Shown here: piece by piece, positions 1-10,193 of the stretch
Layout of the letters: every line of letters starts with the position of its first letter
Numbering within the stretch: the first letter of the stretch is position 1
Assembly (NCBI RefSeq): GCF_003014575.1
Contig: NZ_PYGF01000001.1
Coordinates: 434,001-498,000, forward strand
Length of the DNA stretch: 64,000 nucleotides
Reading direction: 5' to 3'
DNA from: Cecembia rubra
GTDB taxonomy: Bacteria; Bacteroidota; Bacteroidia; Cytophagales; Cyclobacteriaceae
Position numbers and translations under genes: made by a program
The notes under the pieces: generated by a model
What the model saw: only the letters and a program-made list of their open reading frames with translations
Databases searched by the model: none
What the model was told of the DNA's origin: nothing

Positions 1-168
1 CTCATCCACCGTTTGAAAAAAAACAATTTACAAATCATCCTAACATTCAATGGTTTTGGGCCGTCTTTGACTAAGCTACCTGATTAAAACTCAAATTGGA
101 CCAAACAGTTTCAATTGTGTATGCCTTTTAATATTTATATTAGCGGCCGTAAAATTAGCAATAAGACT

Positions 169-663
169 ATGTATTATCGTTTCGGAAAAGCATTCCATTT
201 CCTTTCAGTCCTGTTCTTCCTTGTTTCATTTTTGTATATTTATTCAGCTTTACCAGATTTGGTTACCTATGAATTGAATGAGGAGGGATTGAGTGAAAAA
301 TTTATAAGTAAGAGTACTTTTTTCTATTCTGGAATAATATTCTTTTTGATCATGAACCTTATTCTGATCACCCCAGGAAAAATGATTGAAAATCAAAGCA
401 CACCAAATCTCAAAAGGCTGTTTCCTATGGGAGATCAATTTAGAGATTACATTTTGACTTGGATTTACAGTTTTGTGGGGGTAATAAATGTCTCTTTATC
501 CATTCTGGGCTTGTTTATTCACAGCATCAACAATCAGAATGAAATTGCTTCGGGTGATTTTGCCTTTTTCTTTTATCTGGTACCAATATTTTTTGTAGTT
601 TGGATTGTTGGACTGTTTTGGATTATAATAAAAAAATTCAAGTCGATTCAAAATCAAGGCTAA
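169..663 (+). CDS. small four-TM membrane protein, possibly DUF1648-like
   Basis: Function unknown. The 164-residue product has about four hydrophobic membrane segments. The first two enclose a short polar loop (LPDLVTYELNEEG...) that loosely resembles the DUF1648 loop of SdpI-type membrane proteins; this match is tentative. I chose the ATG at 169 because it puts the first membrane segment near the N-terminus. The frame stays open upstream to a TTG at 115 and an ATG at 121, which would add up to 18 polar residues. It lies 42 bp before parE on the same strand, so the two may be co-transcribed, but nothing here ties it to DNA topology. Bases 1-168 hold no other recognisable gene. Confidence 0.6.
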   Translation: MYYRFGKAFHFLSVLFFLVSFLYIYSALPDLVTYELNEEGLSEKFISKSTFFYSGIIFFLIMNLILITPGKMIENQSTPNLKRLFPMGDQFRDYILTWIYSFVGVINVSLSILGLFIHSINNQNEIASGDFAFFFYLVPIFFVVWIVGLFWIIIKKFKSIQNQG

Positions 664-705
664 TAATTATTTGAAAATCAGTTTGTAAAAATATTCTATT
701 AATAA

Positions 706-2610
706 ATGGCAGAAAACGTACAATATACCGAGGACAGCATTAAATCATTGGATTGGAGGGAGCATATTCGGTTGAGGCCAGGTATGTATATTGGTAAATT
801 GGGGGATGGAAGCGCTCAGGATGATGGTATTTATGTACTTGTAAAAGAGGTGGTAGATAATAGTATCGACGAGCATATGATGGGACATGGCCGTACGATA
901 GACATCAAAATTTCTGAGCATAGAGTTGAAGTCAGAGATTATGGTAGGGGAATTCCCTTGGGAAAAGTGATTGATTGTGTTTCAAAGATCAATACTGGAG
1001 GAAAATATGATTCCGGAGCTTTCCAAAAATCTGTGGGACTTAACGGGGTGGGTACCAAAGCTGTCAATGCTTTATCTGAGTATTTCAAAGTGCAATCATT
1101 CCGAGATGGTGAAACCAAAGTGGCAGAATTTGAAAGGGGAGTCTTGATTGAGGACAGGAAACTCGAAAAATCATCAGAAAGAAATGGTACAAAGGTGACA
1201 TTTTCTCCTGACGCTTCAATTTTCAAGAATTACCATTTCATTCCTGAATATCTTGAAAACCAAATTTGGAATTATGCTTTTTTGAATGCCGGACTTACCA
1301 TTAATTTCAACGGTAAAAAGTACTTTTCGGAAAAAGGGCTTTATGACCTTTTGATTAGAAAGGTGGATGAGGACAGTATCCGTTATCCCATTATCCATCT
1401 AAAAGGTCATGAAATTGAAATAGCGCTTACCCATTCCAACCAGTATGGAGAGGAATATTATTCCTTCGTCAATGGTCAGTTTACAACCCAAGGAGGTACC
1501 CATTTGGCAGCCTTTAGGGAAGCTATCGTAAAAACGATAAGGGAGTTTTATAAAAAAGACTATGATGCTTCGGACATCAGGTCTTCGATTGTTGGAGCAA
1601 TTGCAGTTAGGGTCCAGGAGCCAGTCTTTGAATCCCAGACCAAAACCAAATTGGGTTCCCAGAATGTCGGTCCTGATGGTCCCACATTGAGGACTTTTGT
1701 TAATGATTTTGTAAAAACAGAGCTTGACAATTACCTACATAAAAATCCAGCAGTAGCAGATGCGCTGCTAAAGCGTATCCTTCAATCTGAAAGGGAAAGG
1801 AAAGAAATTTCCGGCATCAAAAAGCTGGCAAATGAAAGAGCGAAAAAAGCCAATCTTCACAATAAAAAGCTCAGGGACTGCCGGGTGCATTATGATGATC
1901 CCAAAGGGGATGATGAAATGAAAAACAGGACCATGCTTTTTATTACCGAGGGTGATTCTGCATCTGGTTCCATTACCAAATCCAGGGATGTGCAGACCCA
2001 AGCGGTATTTTCCCTTAGAGGAAAACCGCTTAACTGCTTCGGCATGACCAAAAAAGTGGTATATGAAAATGAAGAGTTTAACCTCCTCCAACATGCCCTG
2101 AATATTGAAGATGGGATAGAAGGTTTGAGGTACAGAAAAATAGTCATTGCTACTGATGCTGATGTGGACGGTATGCACATCAGACTCTTGATTATGACTT
2201 ACTTCCTTCAATTCTTTCCTGATTTGGTTAAAAATGGGCATCTATTTATACTGGATACACCATTGTTTAGGGTCAGGAATAAAAAGGAAACCATTTATTG
2301 CTATACCGATGAAGAGAGACAAAGAGCCATACATAAACTGGGCAAAACCGCAGAAATAACCCGATTCAAAGGTTTGGGTGAAATTTCTCCGGAAGAATTT
2401 GGAAAATTCATTGGAGAAGATATCCGATTGGATCCCATTATTTTGAGTAAAGAAACTAAAATTGCTGATTTGCTTAATTTCTATATGGGGAAAAATACCC
2501 CTGACCGTCAGAACTTTATCATTGACAATTTGAAAATTGAAAAGGATATTGTTTTTGATGATCCTGCTAAGAAGGAAGGAGGAGAAACCGAAGAAAGTGA
2601 AGCAGCATAA
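706..2610 (+). CDS. parE: DNA topoisomerase IV subunit B (GyrB-type ATPase)
   Basis: ATPase subunit of a type IIA topoisomerase that, with ParC, decatenates and relaxes DNA in the cytoplasm. The GHKL ATP site is seen as EVVDNSIDE near residue 50, GRGIPLG, and the [14 protein letters not shown] lid. The transducer has the QTKTKLGS lysine motif. The TOPRIM domain has EGDSASGS and the metal-binding [10 protein letters not shown]. The 634-residue length and the lack of the long GyrB insertion fit ParE. It is followed 124 bp later by the GyrA-type partner, a pairing usual for parE-parC and less so for gyrB, which in this phylum often stands alone. The acidic C-terminal tail ([11 protein letters not shown]) is probably disordered. 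GyrB is the main alternative name. Confidence 0.93.
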   Translation: MAENVQYTEDSIKSLDWREHIRLRPGMYIGKLGDGSAQDDGIYVLVKEVVDNSIDEHMMGHGRTIDIKISEHRVEVRDYGRGIPLGKVIDCVSKINTGGKYDSGAFQKSVGLNGVGTKAVNALSEYFKVQSFRDGETKVAEFERGVLIEDRKLEKSSERNGTKVTFSPDASIFKNYHFIPEYLENQIWNYAFLNAGLTINFNGKKYFSEKGLYDLLIRKVDEDSIRYPIIHLKGHEIEIALTHSNQYGEEYYSFVNGQFTTQGGTHLAAFREAIVKTIREFYKKDYDASDIRSSIVGAIAVRVQEPVFESQTKTKLGSQNVGPDGPTLRTFVNDFVKTELDNYLHKNPAVADALLKRILQSERERKEISGIKKLANERAKKANLHNKKLRDCRVHYDDPKGDDEMKNRTMLFITEGDSASGSITKSRDVQTQAVFSLRGKPLNCFGMTKKVVYENEEFNLLQHALNIEDGIEGLRYRKIVIATDADVDGMHIRLLIMTYFLQFFPDLVKNGHLFILDTPLFRVRNKKETIYCYTDEERQRAIHKLGKTAEITRFKGLGEISPEEFGKFIGEDIRLDPIILSKETKIADLLNFYMGKNTPDRQNFIIDNLKIEKDIVFDDPAKKEGGETEESEAA

Positions 2611-2734
2611 CCCAAAAGGAAGTAGGGCTAGATTGGTATTACCAAGTTTCCAGGCCTAATAATCAATTTGAATAGATCATTTTAAGCAGAGGGAAATAGA
2701 ATTAATTATTCTCTCTATAAGTATAGCACATTGC

Positions 2735-5347
2735 ATGAGTGATAAAGATACAACAAACGCTGAGGACAAAGACGAGAGTTTGCATGATTCCATCCCGGTA
2801 ACAGGGATGTATAAAGACTGGTTCTTGGATTATGCTTCATATGTGATTTTGGAAAGGGCTGTACCCGCCATTGAGGATGGATTGAAACCGGTGCAAAGAA
2901 GGATCCTTCATGCTATGAAGGAGATGGATGATGGTAGGTTCAACAAAGTGGCCAATATCATCGGGCAGTCCATGCAGTACCACCCTCATGGGGATGCTTC
3001 CATAGGTGATGCCATAGTTAATCTTGGGCAAAAAGATCTTTTGATCGAAACACAAGGCAACTGGGGAGATATCCGTACTGGAGATTCAGCTGCGGCTGCG
3101 AGATATATTGAAGCCAGACTATCAAAATTCGCCTTAGAGGTAGTCTTTAACCCTCAGACAACTGACTGGCAGTTGTCCTATGATGGCAGAAAACGGGAAC
3201 CGGTGACACTTCCGGTCAAATTCCCCTTACTTTTGGCCCAAGGTGTTGAAGGTATAGCTGTAGGGCTATCTACCAAAATCCTTCCCCATAACTTCATTGA
3301 GCTGATTGATGGATCCATTGCAATCCTTAAAGGAGAGAAAACCAATATCCTTCCTGATTTCCCAACAGGAGGACTTGCTGATTTCTCCGAGTACAATGAA
3401 GGTTTGAGAGGGGGTAGAATTAAAGTTAGAGCAAGAATTGAAGAGGAGGATAATAAAACTCTAATAATTAAGGATATACCATTTGGCACAACCACCAACT
3501 CCTTGATCGATTCCATTATCAAAGCCAATGATAAAGGGAAAATCAAGATCAAAAAAGTGATAGATAACACAGCAAAGGATGTTGAAATCCAGATCCAGCT
3601 GGCACCAGGACAATCTCCTGACATGACCATAGATGCTTTGTATGCATTTACAGATTGTGAAGTCAGTATATCTCCCAATGCCTGTGTGATTATCAACGAA
3701 AAGCCAGTTTTCCTCTCAGTTAATGAAATTCTGGAATACAATACCCAACAGACAAAAACTTTACTGAAAAGGGAATTGGAAATCAGAAAAGGGGAGTTGA
3801 TGGAAAAGTTGCTATTCTCTTCGCTTGAAAAGATTTTTATTGAGAACAGAATTTACCGTGATATTGAGGAATGTGAGACTTGGGACGCGGTTATTGAGAC
3901 CATCGATAGAGGTTTAGACCCTTTCAAACCTGATTTTTACAGGGAAATTACCACAGATGATATCATTCGTTTGACTGAAATAAAAATTAAAAGAATTTCC
4001 AAATTTGATTCTTTCAAAGCGGATGAATTGATGCGTAAACTTCAGGAAGAACTCAAAGAAGTCAATCATAACCTGAAGCACTTGACTGATTTCGCTGTCA
4101 AGTACTACGAAAATCTATTGGCCAAATATGGCAAAGGAAGGGAAAGAAAGACAGAAATCAGGACTTTTGATACCATTGAAGCAACGGTAGTTGCTGCCAA
4201 TAATGCCAAACTATACGTTAACAGATCAGATGGTTTCGTAGGATATGGTCTCAAAAAAGATGAGTTTGTCTGTGATTGCTCAGACCTGGATGACATTATA
4301 GTTTTTCGAAGAGATGGAAAGTGCGTGGTCACCAAAATTCAGGAAAAAGGCTTCGTTGGCAAAGACATCATTCATGTCGGAGTATTCCGTAAGGGTGATG
4401 AACGAATGGTTTACAACCTGATATACTTAGATGGTACATCGGGCAGAGCTATGGTGAAAAGATTCCAGGTTCTTGGAGTAACAAGGGATAGGGAATATGA
4501 CCTTACCAAAGGCACCAAAGGCTCAAAAGTGATGTATTTGACTGCTAATCCCAATGGAGAAGCAGAGATAGTAACTGTCTATCTTACCCAGGGTGCTAAA
4601 GCCAGAATTAAAGTATTTGATTTTGATTTTAGTACAATTGAAATCAAGGGAAGATCTGCAGGAGGTAATATTCTTACCAAATACCCAGTAAGAAAAATCC
4701 AGCTCAAGATGGAAGGTGTATCAACATTAGGTGGCTTGGATGTATTCTATGATGCTTCAATTGGGAGGTTAAATACAGACCAAAGAGGAACATGGATTGG
4801 CAATTTCTTGGGTGAAGACCGAATAATTGTCTTTTACAAAAATGGGGATTATGAGTTGACATCCTTTGAACTGACCAATCGCTATGAAGCAAACGATGTG
4901 CTTTTGATTGAAAAATTTAACCCAGAGAAAGTAATTTCTTTGGTTTATTTTGATGGTGCCAGTAAGAACTATTTTGTCAAAAGATTCCTCATTGAGACTA
5001 CCACCATCAATAAGAAATTCAATGTGATTTCTGATCATAAGCAATCCAAACTACTGGTCGTATCCACAGAAAAACAACCTCAGATCAAAGTCAAAGTAGC
5101 CAAAGGAAAAGAACAGGAAGAACTGGAGTTTGACTTAGACATGCTTATTGATATCAAAGGGTGGAAAGCTATTGGAAATAAACTAACATCGCACCAAGTA
5201 CTGGAAGTAAGCTTATTAGATAGCAAACCTAAAGTAGAACAGCAATCTGAACCTGAAGAAAATGACTCTGATCAGGATATAGAAATTGGCTCTACTGTAT
5301 CTTTTAAAATCCAGAAAGACGAAGACGAACAGTTAGGTTTGTTTTAA
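2735..5347 (+). CDS. parC: DNA topoisomerase IV subunit A
   Basis: Cleavage-and-religation subunit of topoisomerase IV. The breakage-reunion domain starts near residue 25 and has the catalytic tyrosine Tyr124 in AAARYIEARLSK. The quinolone-region motif is HPHGDASIGDAIV, so Ala88 sits where E. coli GyrA has Ser83, and Asp92 aligns with GyrA Asp87. After a coiled-coil tower region the C-terminal part (from about residue 490) carries degenerate beta-pinwheel blades; I see no clear GyrA box, which supports ParC over GyrA. The 870-residue product ends in an acidic tail. It lies downstream of parE on the same strand and ends at a palindromic terminator facing smc. Confidence 0.92.
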   Translation: MSDKDTTNAEDKDESLHDSIPVTGMYKDWFLDYASYVILERAVPAIEDGLKPVQRRILHAMKEMDDGRFNKVANIIGQSMQYHPHGDASIGDAIVNLGQKDLLIETQGNWGDIRTGDSAAAARYIEARLSKFALEVVFNPQTTDWQLSYDGRKREPVTLPVKFPLLLAQGVEGIAVGLSTKILPHNFIELIDGSIAILKGEKTNILPDFPTGGLADFSEYNEGLRGGRIKVRARIEEEDNKTLIIKDIPFGTTTNSLIDSIIKANDKGKIKIKKVIDNTAKDVEIQIQLAPGQSPDMTIDALYAFTDCEVSISPNACVIINEKPVFLSVNEILEYNTQQTKTLLKRELEIRKGELMEKLLFSSLEKIFIENRIYRDIEECETWDAVIETIDRGLDPFKPDFYREITTDDIIRLTEIKIKRISKFDSFKADELMRKLQEELKEVNHNLKHLTDFAVKYYENLLAKYGKGRERKTEIRTFDTIEATVVAANNAKLYVNRSDGFVGYGLKKDEFVCDCSDLDDIIVFRRDGKCVVTKIQEKGFVGKDIIHVGVFRKGDERMVYNLIYLDGTSGRAMVKRFQVLGVTRDREYDLTKGTKGSKVMYLTANPNGEAEIVTVYLTQGAKARIKVFDFDFSTIEIKGRSAGGNILTKYPVRKIQLKMEGVSTLGGLDVFYDASIGRLNTDQRGTWIGNFLGEDRIIVFYKNGDYELTSFELTNRYEANDVLLIEKFNPEKVISLVYFDGASKNYFVKRFLIETTTINKKFNVISDHKQSKLLVVSTEKQPQIKVKVAKGKEQEELEFDLDMLIDIKGWKAIGNKLTSHQVLEVSLLDSKPKVEQQSEPEENDSDQDIEIGSTVSFKIQKDEDEQLGLF

Positions 5348-5356
5348 ATTTTCAAC

Positions 5357-5391
5357 AATTCATACGATGACTTAAAGTCATCGTATGAATT
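5357..5391. terminator. palindromic bidirectional terminator between parC and smc
   Basis: Two perfect 17-nt arms (5357-5373 and 5375-5391) surround one central base, with A/T runs on both sides. It lies exactly between the convergent stop codons of parC and smc, so it can end transcription from either side. A protein-binding palindrome is possible but less likely given the position. Confidence 0.8.
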
Positions 5392-5393
5392 AT

Positions 5394-8300
5394 TTAGGCT
5401 AACTCTCTCAAATCTACCGGAACTACTCTTGATATACCGGCTTCAATCATAGTAATCCCATAAATGATATCTGTGCTGGCCATTGTACGCTTGTTGTGGG
5501 TTACAATGATAAATTGGGATTCTTTTGAAAAAGTCTGGATGATATTGTTGAACTTATCAATATTGGCATCGTCCAATGGTGCATCAACTTCATCGAAAAT
5601 ACAGAATGGAGCTGGTTTCAAAAGGTAAATGGAAAAGAGTAGGGAGGTTGCTGTTAAAGTTTTTTCACCACCAGATAATTGGTTAATGGTCAACGGCCTT
5701 TTGCCCTTTGGTTTTGCCATAATTTCAATTGGGCTTTCCAATGGGTTCTCCGGATCCACCAACTTGAGGTCACAATCATCTTCAGCGGTAAACAGGGAGC
5801 GGAATACTTTGACAAAGTTTTCCTTTATCTTGTCAAAAGCATCCAAAAAAGTTTCTTTGGCAACCTGATCAATTTCTTCGATAGTTTCCAACAATGAATT
5901 TTTGGCTTTGATAAGGTCTTCTTTTTGATCTTGGATAAAGGAATGTCTTTGCTTGATTTCATCATAAGCTTCCATCGCCATAGGATTGATAGGTCCTATT
6001 TTTTCCAGTCTTTCCTTTGCTTTGGATACAATCTCCCTGATTTCGGACTCACTTAACTCTAGATAAGCTTGGTCCAGATCAGGGTTTTCTTCCATTAGCT
6101 GATCAAGGTCAATTTCAAATTCAACGCTAAGTCTTTCCTTAAGACTGGCTAATTTCAATTTTACCTCATTCATGGACTGTTGCATCTCCTGGATCAAACT
6201 ATCCAAGGCCTCCTTGGATTTTTGGAGTTCACGGATCTGCTTGTCATTATCATCAATTTCACCCCTGCAGGCATAGTATTCTTTTTCGGCCTCATTCACA
6301 CCCCTTTCAATCAATTCTTTCTCAGCATAGAGCTCAATAAGCTCATCATCCTTGATTTCATTATTTTCCAAGAGGGTCTTTATTTCCTGGTCGATTCCAC
6401 TGAGTTCTTGTTGGGATTTTTCAATCCTTTCCTTACTGCTTTCAAAAGCTGTTTGCTTGAACTCAATTTCTTGGTCCAAGGAGTGGACCCTGTTCAATTG
6501 CTGATGGTAAAGGATATTTTCCTGGTTGAATGCCGCTGATTTTTGGCTAAGCATATCGCTTTCGGATTGGAGCCTGATATTGACCTCTTCCAATTCCCTT
6601 TCCAGCTGTTCAAATACAACTTTTACCTCTTCCAATTCTGGAGTAATAGTTTCCAAACTGAACTGAAGGGTCTCAATCCTATCCAAAATATCCTCGCGTT
6701 TGTTTGCATTGGAAGATAGCAATTCACTCAGCTGTTCTTTTTTAGTCCTTACAGAGACGTATTCCTGATTGATTTCTGAGATTTCCTGTTGTAATTTTTC
6801 AATGGATGCTTTAAATGAAACCTCTTTCAATTTAAGCAGATCACTCAATTTGTTATCCAGATTGGCACGTGTAGAGGAAACTTTCTTGTTCAGTTCTTTG
6901 ATTTCTTTTTCCAGCTTTTCTAGATTTTTCGCTCTACCAATCCTTTTTCCTTCAAATAGTCCCACCGAACCACCTGAAATACTGAATTTCCTTTTGGTAA
7001 ACTTGCCGCTTTCTGTTATAAAGATGGCATTTTGGTCTTTAGGAAAATCCTGATACTCTCCTCGAATGATATAAACATCATCCAATATGAAACCTATAAG
7101 TCTGGCGTATTTTTCATCATATTCGATGATTTCAGTAGCAGGGATTGCATTGGGAAATAATTTGGTCTGTGAAGGCTGAAAGCTTTTAAAGTGTTCCAAT
7201 ACAAAGAAATTGGCTTTTCCACGGGCTGCATCACTCAAAAGGTTGACAGCAGCGATGGCCTGTGCTTCTGTATCCACTACATAATAGTTCATGTAGTTTT
7301 CCAGATAATTCTCAATTGTTACCCTGTACTTCTCCTCTGTGGTCAAAATGTCCGAAAGCAAAGGAGTATCTTTAGCCCAATTGGGACTCTTTTTGAGGAA
7401 TTTGATGGCTTCAGGAAAGCCTTCGAGGTTTTCTACCAGGGATTTGGTGAGGTTGAACTCATTCTGCTTGGCATCCAGCTTTCGGGAGTTTTGGGTTACT
7501 TCTTCCCTGATCATTTCAATGATTCGATTTGCATCCTCGATTTTATTGAGCTGATCTTCTTCTTTGGCTTTTAACACACCCAATTCTGCATTCTTTGCAT
7601 CTAATTCCTCTTTAAGTAGGAACATTTTATCTTCAAATTCAGCCAAATTGGATTCCTGACTGCTATCATCTGAAGCAGTTTTTTCCAACTCCTGTTTTAA
7701 GGTTGAGAGCTGTATTTGTTTGATTTCAAGTTCTTTGGTAAGTTGGTATAAGCGGTCTTTTTTGATAGTATAATCCCTTGAAAGCGTTTTTTGACTTTCC
7801 TGAATATGGACCTGCTCGGCTTTTTGAGCTTCGTAAGCAATCCTCAGTTCCTCTACAATGATTTCCTTTTCATTCAGAATTTTGCTCGCAGATTCTTTTT
7901 CCTGTTCTAATGACCTAATGCTGAATCCGGCTCTGTCATTGGATTTTCTATCTGCATCTATCTGTTCCCTGAGCTTTTGTGACCTATCCTCCAAAAACCT
8001 CAGTCTTTCATTTTTGATTTTTTTATCACTTTCAAACTGACGGATTTTATTCACATGTTCATTGAGGGTTTTTTGCCTGGAAGCCAATAACTTTTCCTTA
8101 TTGATCAGTTCAGTTTTATTTTCCTCGAGTTGTGCTTCTTTCTGGGCAATTTTAGTGTTAATGCCCAATTTTCTATCTTGCTCTTCCTGGATTTTTTGAT
8201 TGAGTCCTATTAGGTTGTCTGAATGCTTGCCAACCGAGCGCTTTGCCAAATTAATACTGGCCTCTTTGTATTCTTTTTTAATTTCAAAATACTTAGCGGT

Positions 8301-8933
8301 CTGTTTGGCCTGTTTTTCAAGACTTTTTAGGTTTTTATCAATTTCAAAAAGTACATCTTCTACGCGGTCCAGATCTGCATCTGTGTCCTCCAGTTTTCGA
8401 AGCGTTTCTCTCTTGCGTGTTTTAAATTTGGAAATCCCTGCCGCCTCTTCAAATAATTCTCTGCGGGAATTGTTTTTATCATTAAGCAGCTCATCGATCA
8501 TTTTCAGCTCGATAATGGCGTAACTATTCGAATTAATTCCCGTATCCATGAAAAGATTTGTGATGTCCTTTAGACGGCATACAACGCCATTTAAAAGATA
8601 TTCACTTTCCCCGCTTCTATAGTAGCGGCGGGTAATGGTAACATGGGTATATTCTGTGGGCAAGAGGTTTTTGGTATTCTCAAAGGTCAAAGACACTTCT
8701 GCCATATTGGTAGGCTTACGGTTTTTGGTGCCGTTGAAAATGACATTTTCCATTTTATCGGATCGTAACATGCGGGATTTCTGTTCTCCCAAAACCCATC
8801 GGATAGCATCCACAACGTTGGATTTGCCACATCCATTGGGCCCAACCACGCCAGTGATTCCTTTATCAAAATGGATAACCATTCTGTCCCCAAAACTCTT
8901 AAACCCTTTTATCTCAAGCTTACTAAGCAGCAT
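5394..8933 (-). CDS. smc: chromosome segregation protein SMC
   Basis: Condensin-type ATPase that, with ScpA and ScpB, compacts and segregates the chromosome. The 1179-residue product has the complete SMC plan. The N-terminal ABC half has Walker A GPNGCGKS at residues 31-38. Two long coiled coils (about 170-500 and 680-1000) flank a hinge that contains the SISGGSVGLFEGKRIGR segment. The C-terminal half has signature LSGGEK at 1086-1091, Walker B CIFDEVDAPLDDAN near 1111 and a THNKRTM switch. The length is normal and the frame intact. It converges on parC and ends just beyond the shared palindrome. scpA and scpB are not in this window. Confidence 0.95.
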   Translation of the reverse strand: MLLSKLEIKGFKSFGDRMVIHFDKGITGVVGPNGCGKSNVVDAIRWVLGEQKSRMLRSDKMENVIFNGTKNRKPTNMAEVSLTFENTKNLLPTEYTHVTITRRYYRSGESEYLLNGVVCRLKDITNLFMDTGINSNSYAIIELKMIDELLNDKNNSRRELFEEAAGISKFKTRKRETLRKLEDTDADLDRVEDVLFEIDKNLKSLEKQAKQTAKYFEIKKEYKEASINLAKRSVGKHSDNLIGLNQKIQEEQDRKLGINTKIAQKEAQLEENKTELINKEKLLASRQKTLNEHVNKIRQFESDKKIKNERLRFLEDRSQKLREQIDADRKSNDRAGFSIRSLEQEKESASKILNEKEIIVEELRIAYEAQKAEQVHIQESQKTLSRDYTIKKDRLYQLTKELEIKQIQLSTLKQELEKTASDDSSQESNLAEFEDKMFLLKEELDAKNAELGVLKAKEEDQLNKIEDANRIIEMIREEVTQNSRKLDAKQNEFNLTKSLVENLEGFPEAIKFLKKSPNWAKDTPLLSDILTTEEKYRVTIENYLENYMNYYVVDTEAQAIAAVNLLSDAARGKANFFVLEHFKSFQPSQTKLFPNAIPATEIIEYDEKYARLIGFILDDVYIIRGEYQDFPKDQNAIFITESGKFTKRKFSISGGSVGLFEGKRIGRAKNLEKLEKEIKELNKKVSSTRANLDNKLSDLLKLKEVSFKASIEKLQQEISEINQEYVSVRTKKEQLSELLSSNANKREDILDRIETLQFSLETITPELEEVKVVFEQLERELEEVNIRLQSESDMLSQKSAAFNQENILYHQQLNRVHSLDQEIEFKQTAFESSKERIEKSQQELSGIDQEIKTLLENNEIKDDELIELYAEKELIERGVNEAEKEYYACRGEIDDNDKQIRELQKSKEALDSLIQEMQQSMNEVKLKLASLKERLSVEFEIDLDQLMEENPDLDQAYLELSESEIREIVSKAKERLEKIGPINPMAMEAYDEIKQRHSFIQDQKEDLIKAKNSLLETIEEIDQVAKETFLDAFDKIKENFVKVFRSLFTAEDDCDLKLVDPENPLESPIEIMAKPKGKRPLTINQLSGGEKTLTATSLLFSIYLLKPAPFCIFDEVDAPLDDANIDKFNNIIQTFSKESQFIIVTHNKRTMASTDIIYGITMIEAGISRVVPVDLRELA

Positions 8934-9044
8934 CCTACAACCTTTGAAATTGAATAACGAACAAAATTAACCTATTTCAGAAATTTACCAAGGATTGGTA
9001 GGAGATGGCTTTTTTAGTTATCTTGCAATTAAAATAAATACAAA

Positions 9045-9578
9045 GTGGACGCAGGAAATATTATCTATTTAGTCGCAATCATCATTTATTTCATTTACAC
9101 AGCTTTGAAAAAAGGAAAGCCGGAAGGTGAAATTGAAAAACCTGCTGTACCAAATGAGCAACAGGAACAAAGGAGACCTGTTTCTTTTGAAGACTTACTG
9201 AAAGAAATTAGGTCAGGTCAACAGCAATTGGAAAGAGACCTTCAGCAAACTGGTCAGGGAAAGGCAGCTGAGGAAAAACCTGTTGCTCAGATGACTTCAG
9301 CTGAAAAACCGTTAGGCAATTGTCCACAAAAAATCAAGCAGCCCAAAGCTTATGAACAGTTTCAGGGGGAAATATCTGAGAGGGAAATGCCAAAACTGAG
9401 AACCCTGAACGAGCAAATATCCCTTGAGGCATCCTTAGAGGGCATAAAATCTTCTTTGAAATCTGAAACTCTGGAAAAAGTCAAAAAGGAAAATAGGTAC
9501 CGTCAATTGCTTAAAGATCCCCGATCTGTAAAAGATGCAGTTATTTTAAGTGAGGTTTTGACAAAGAAATATTTTTGA
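9045..9578 (+). CDS. hypothetical single-TM protein
   Basis: Not assigned to a family with a known job. The 177-residue product opens with one hydrophobic segment (IIYLVAIIIYFIYTALKKGK) followed at once by lysines, so it is probably a membrane anchor with the rest in the cytoplasm. The remainder is charged, rich in Gln, Glu and Lys. The last 20 residues (KDPRSVKDAVILSEVLTKKYF) look like the short C-terminal block found on many Bacteroidota hypothetical proteins. The start is a GTG at 9045; there is no upstream ATG, and a later start would lose the membrane segment. It is divergent from smc with 111 bp between the two starts. Confidence 0.75.
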   Translation: MDAGNIIYLVAIIIYFIYTALKKGKPEGEIEKPAVPNEQQEQRRPVSFEDLLKEIRSGQQQLERDLQQTGQGKAAEEKPVAQMTSAEKPLGNCPQKIKQPKAYEQFQGEISEREMPKLRTLNEQISLEASLEGIKSSLKSETLEKVKKENRYRQLLKDPRSVKDAVILSEVLTKKYF

Positions 9579-9704
9579 TTTCAGCATTTTTACGGTTTGT
9601 TTTTAAATTTTTACAACTGATTTCCGAATTAAAACAATTTTTTGTTCGTTGAAGTTTATAGCATGTGTTGCAAAACAAATGTTTGTGCTATAAAACTTTA
9701 CATT

Positions 9705-10193
9705 ATGGAAACATCGGAAAAGGTTATCATGGGCACGCTATCTTCTGATAGGAGGGTTTTTTTAAAAAAATCAGGTGCCTTAGCAGTCGTATCATTCTTT
9801 GGAATTGGTTTCTTTACATCCTGTTCTGATGAGGACCAAAGACCTGGCTTGCCTCAGGCCCCAAGCACAGGTATAAGTGTTCAGGGAAATCAGGTCTTGG
9901 TTAATCTTGATGAGGCAACAGCATTGAATAATACTGGTGGTTGGGCCCTAGTCCCTGCCGCAAAAGTACTAATTGTCAATATTGGTAATAACCGATTCAA
10001 TGCTCTAACTTCGGTATGTACACATAATAATTGCGACAGAAATTGGACTTTCTCTAATAATGTCTTCACCTGTACATGTCATGGTTCAAGATTTAATACG
10101 GATGGTTCGGTGGTAAATGGTCCTGCAATAAGACCTTTGGTCAGCTATCCGACTACAATTGATGGTAGAACTCTTATTGTTGATTTTGGATGA
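9705..10193 (+). CDS. Rieske [2Fe-2S] protein with Tat/lipoprotein signal
   Basis: Exported electron-transfer protein. The ligands of a Rieske cluster are visible: Cys105-X-His107 in CTHNNC and Cys123-X-X-His126 in CTCHGSRF. Cys110 and Cys125 supply the extra cysteine pair of bc1-type Rieske folds. The N-terminus has a twin-arginine motif (SDRRVFLKKSG, Arg16-Arg17), a hydrophobic stretch, then FFTSC, a lipobox-like end at Cys40. It is therefore probably folded in the cytoplasm, exported by Tat and lipid-anchored. The ATG at 9705 is preferred; the frame is open to a TTG at 9642, and ATG 9729 is also possible. Its stop overlaps the next start (ATGA), so it is translationally coupled to the YceI-like gene. 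Partner and substrate are unknown. Confidence 0.85.
   Translation: METSEKVIMGTLSSDRRVFLKKSGALAVVSFFGIGFFTSCSDEDQRPGLPQAPSTGISVQGNQVLVNLDEATALNNTGGWALVPAAKVLIVNIGNNRFNALTSVCTHNNCDRNWTFSNNVFTCTCHGSRFNTDGSVVNGPAIRPLVSYPTTIDGRTLIVDFG

Noticed and set aside
1768-2241. 157-codon open frame antisense to parE
   Set aside because: It overlaps conserved parE coding sequence completely, has no family pattern or start context, and its composition is that of a reverse shadow of a conserved gene.
3178-3741. 187-codon open frame antisense to parC
   Set aside because: It is fully inside parC, its translation is low-complexity Ser/Leu/Ile, and it shows no domain.
7191-7574. 127-codon open frame antisense to smc
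   Set aside because: It lies in the coiled-coil coding region of smc, where biased codon use yields long reverse frames; no homology pattern is visible.
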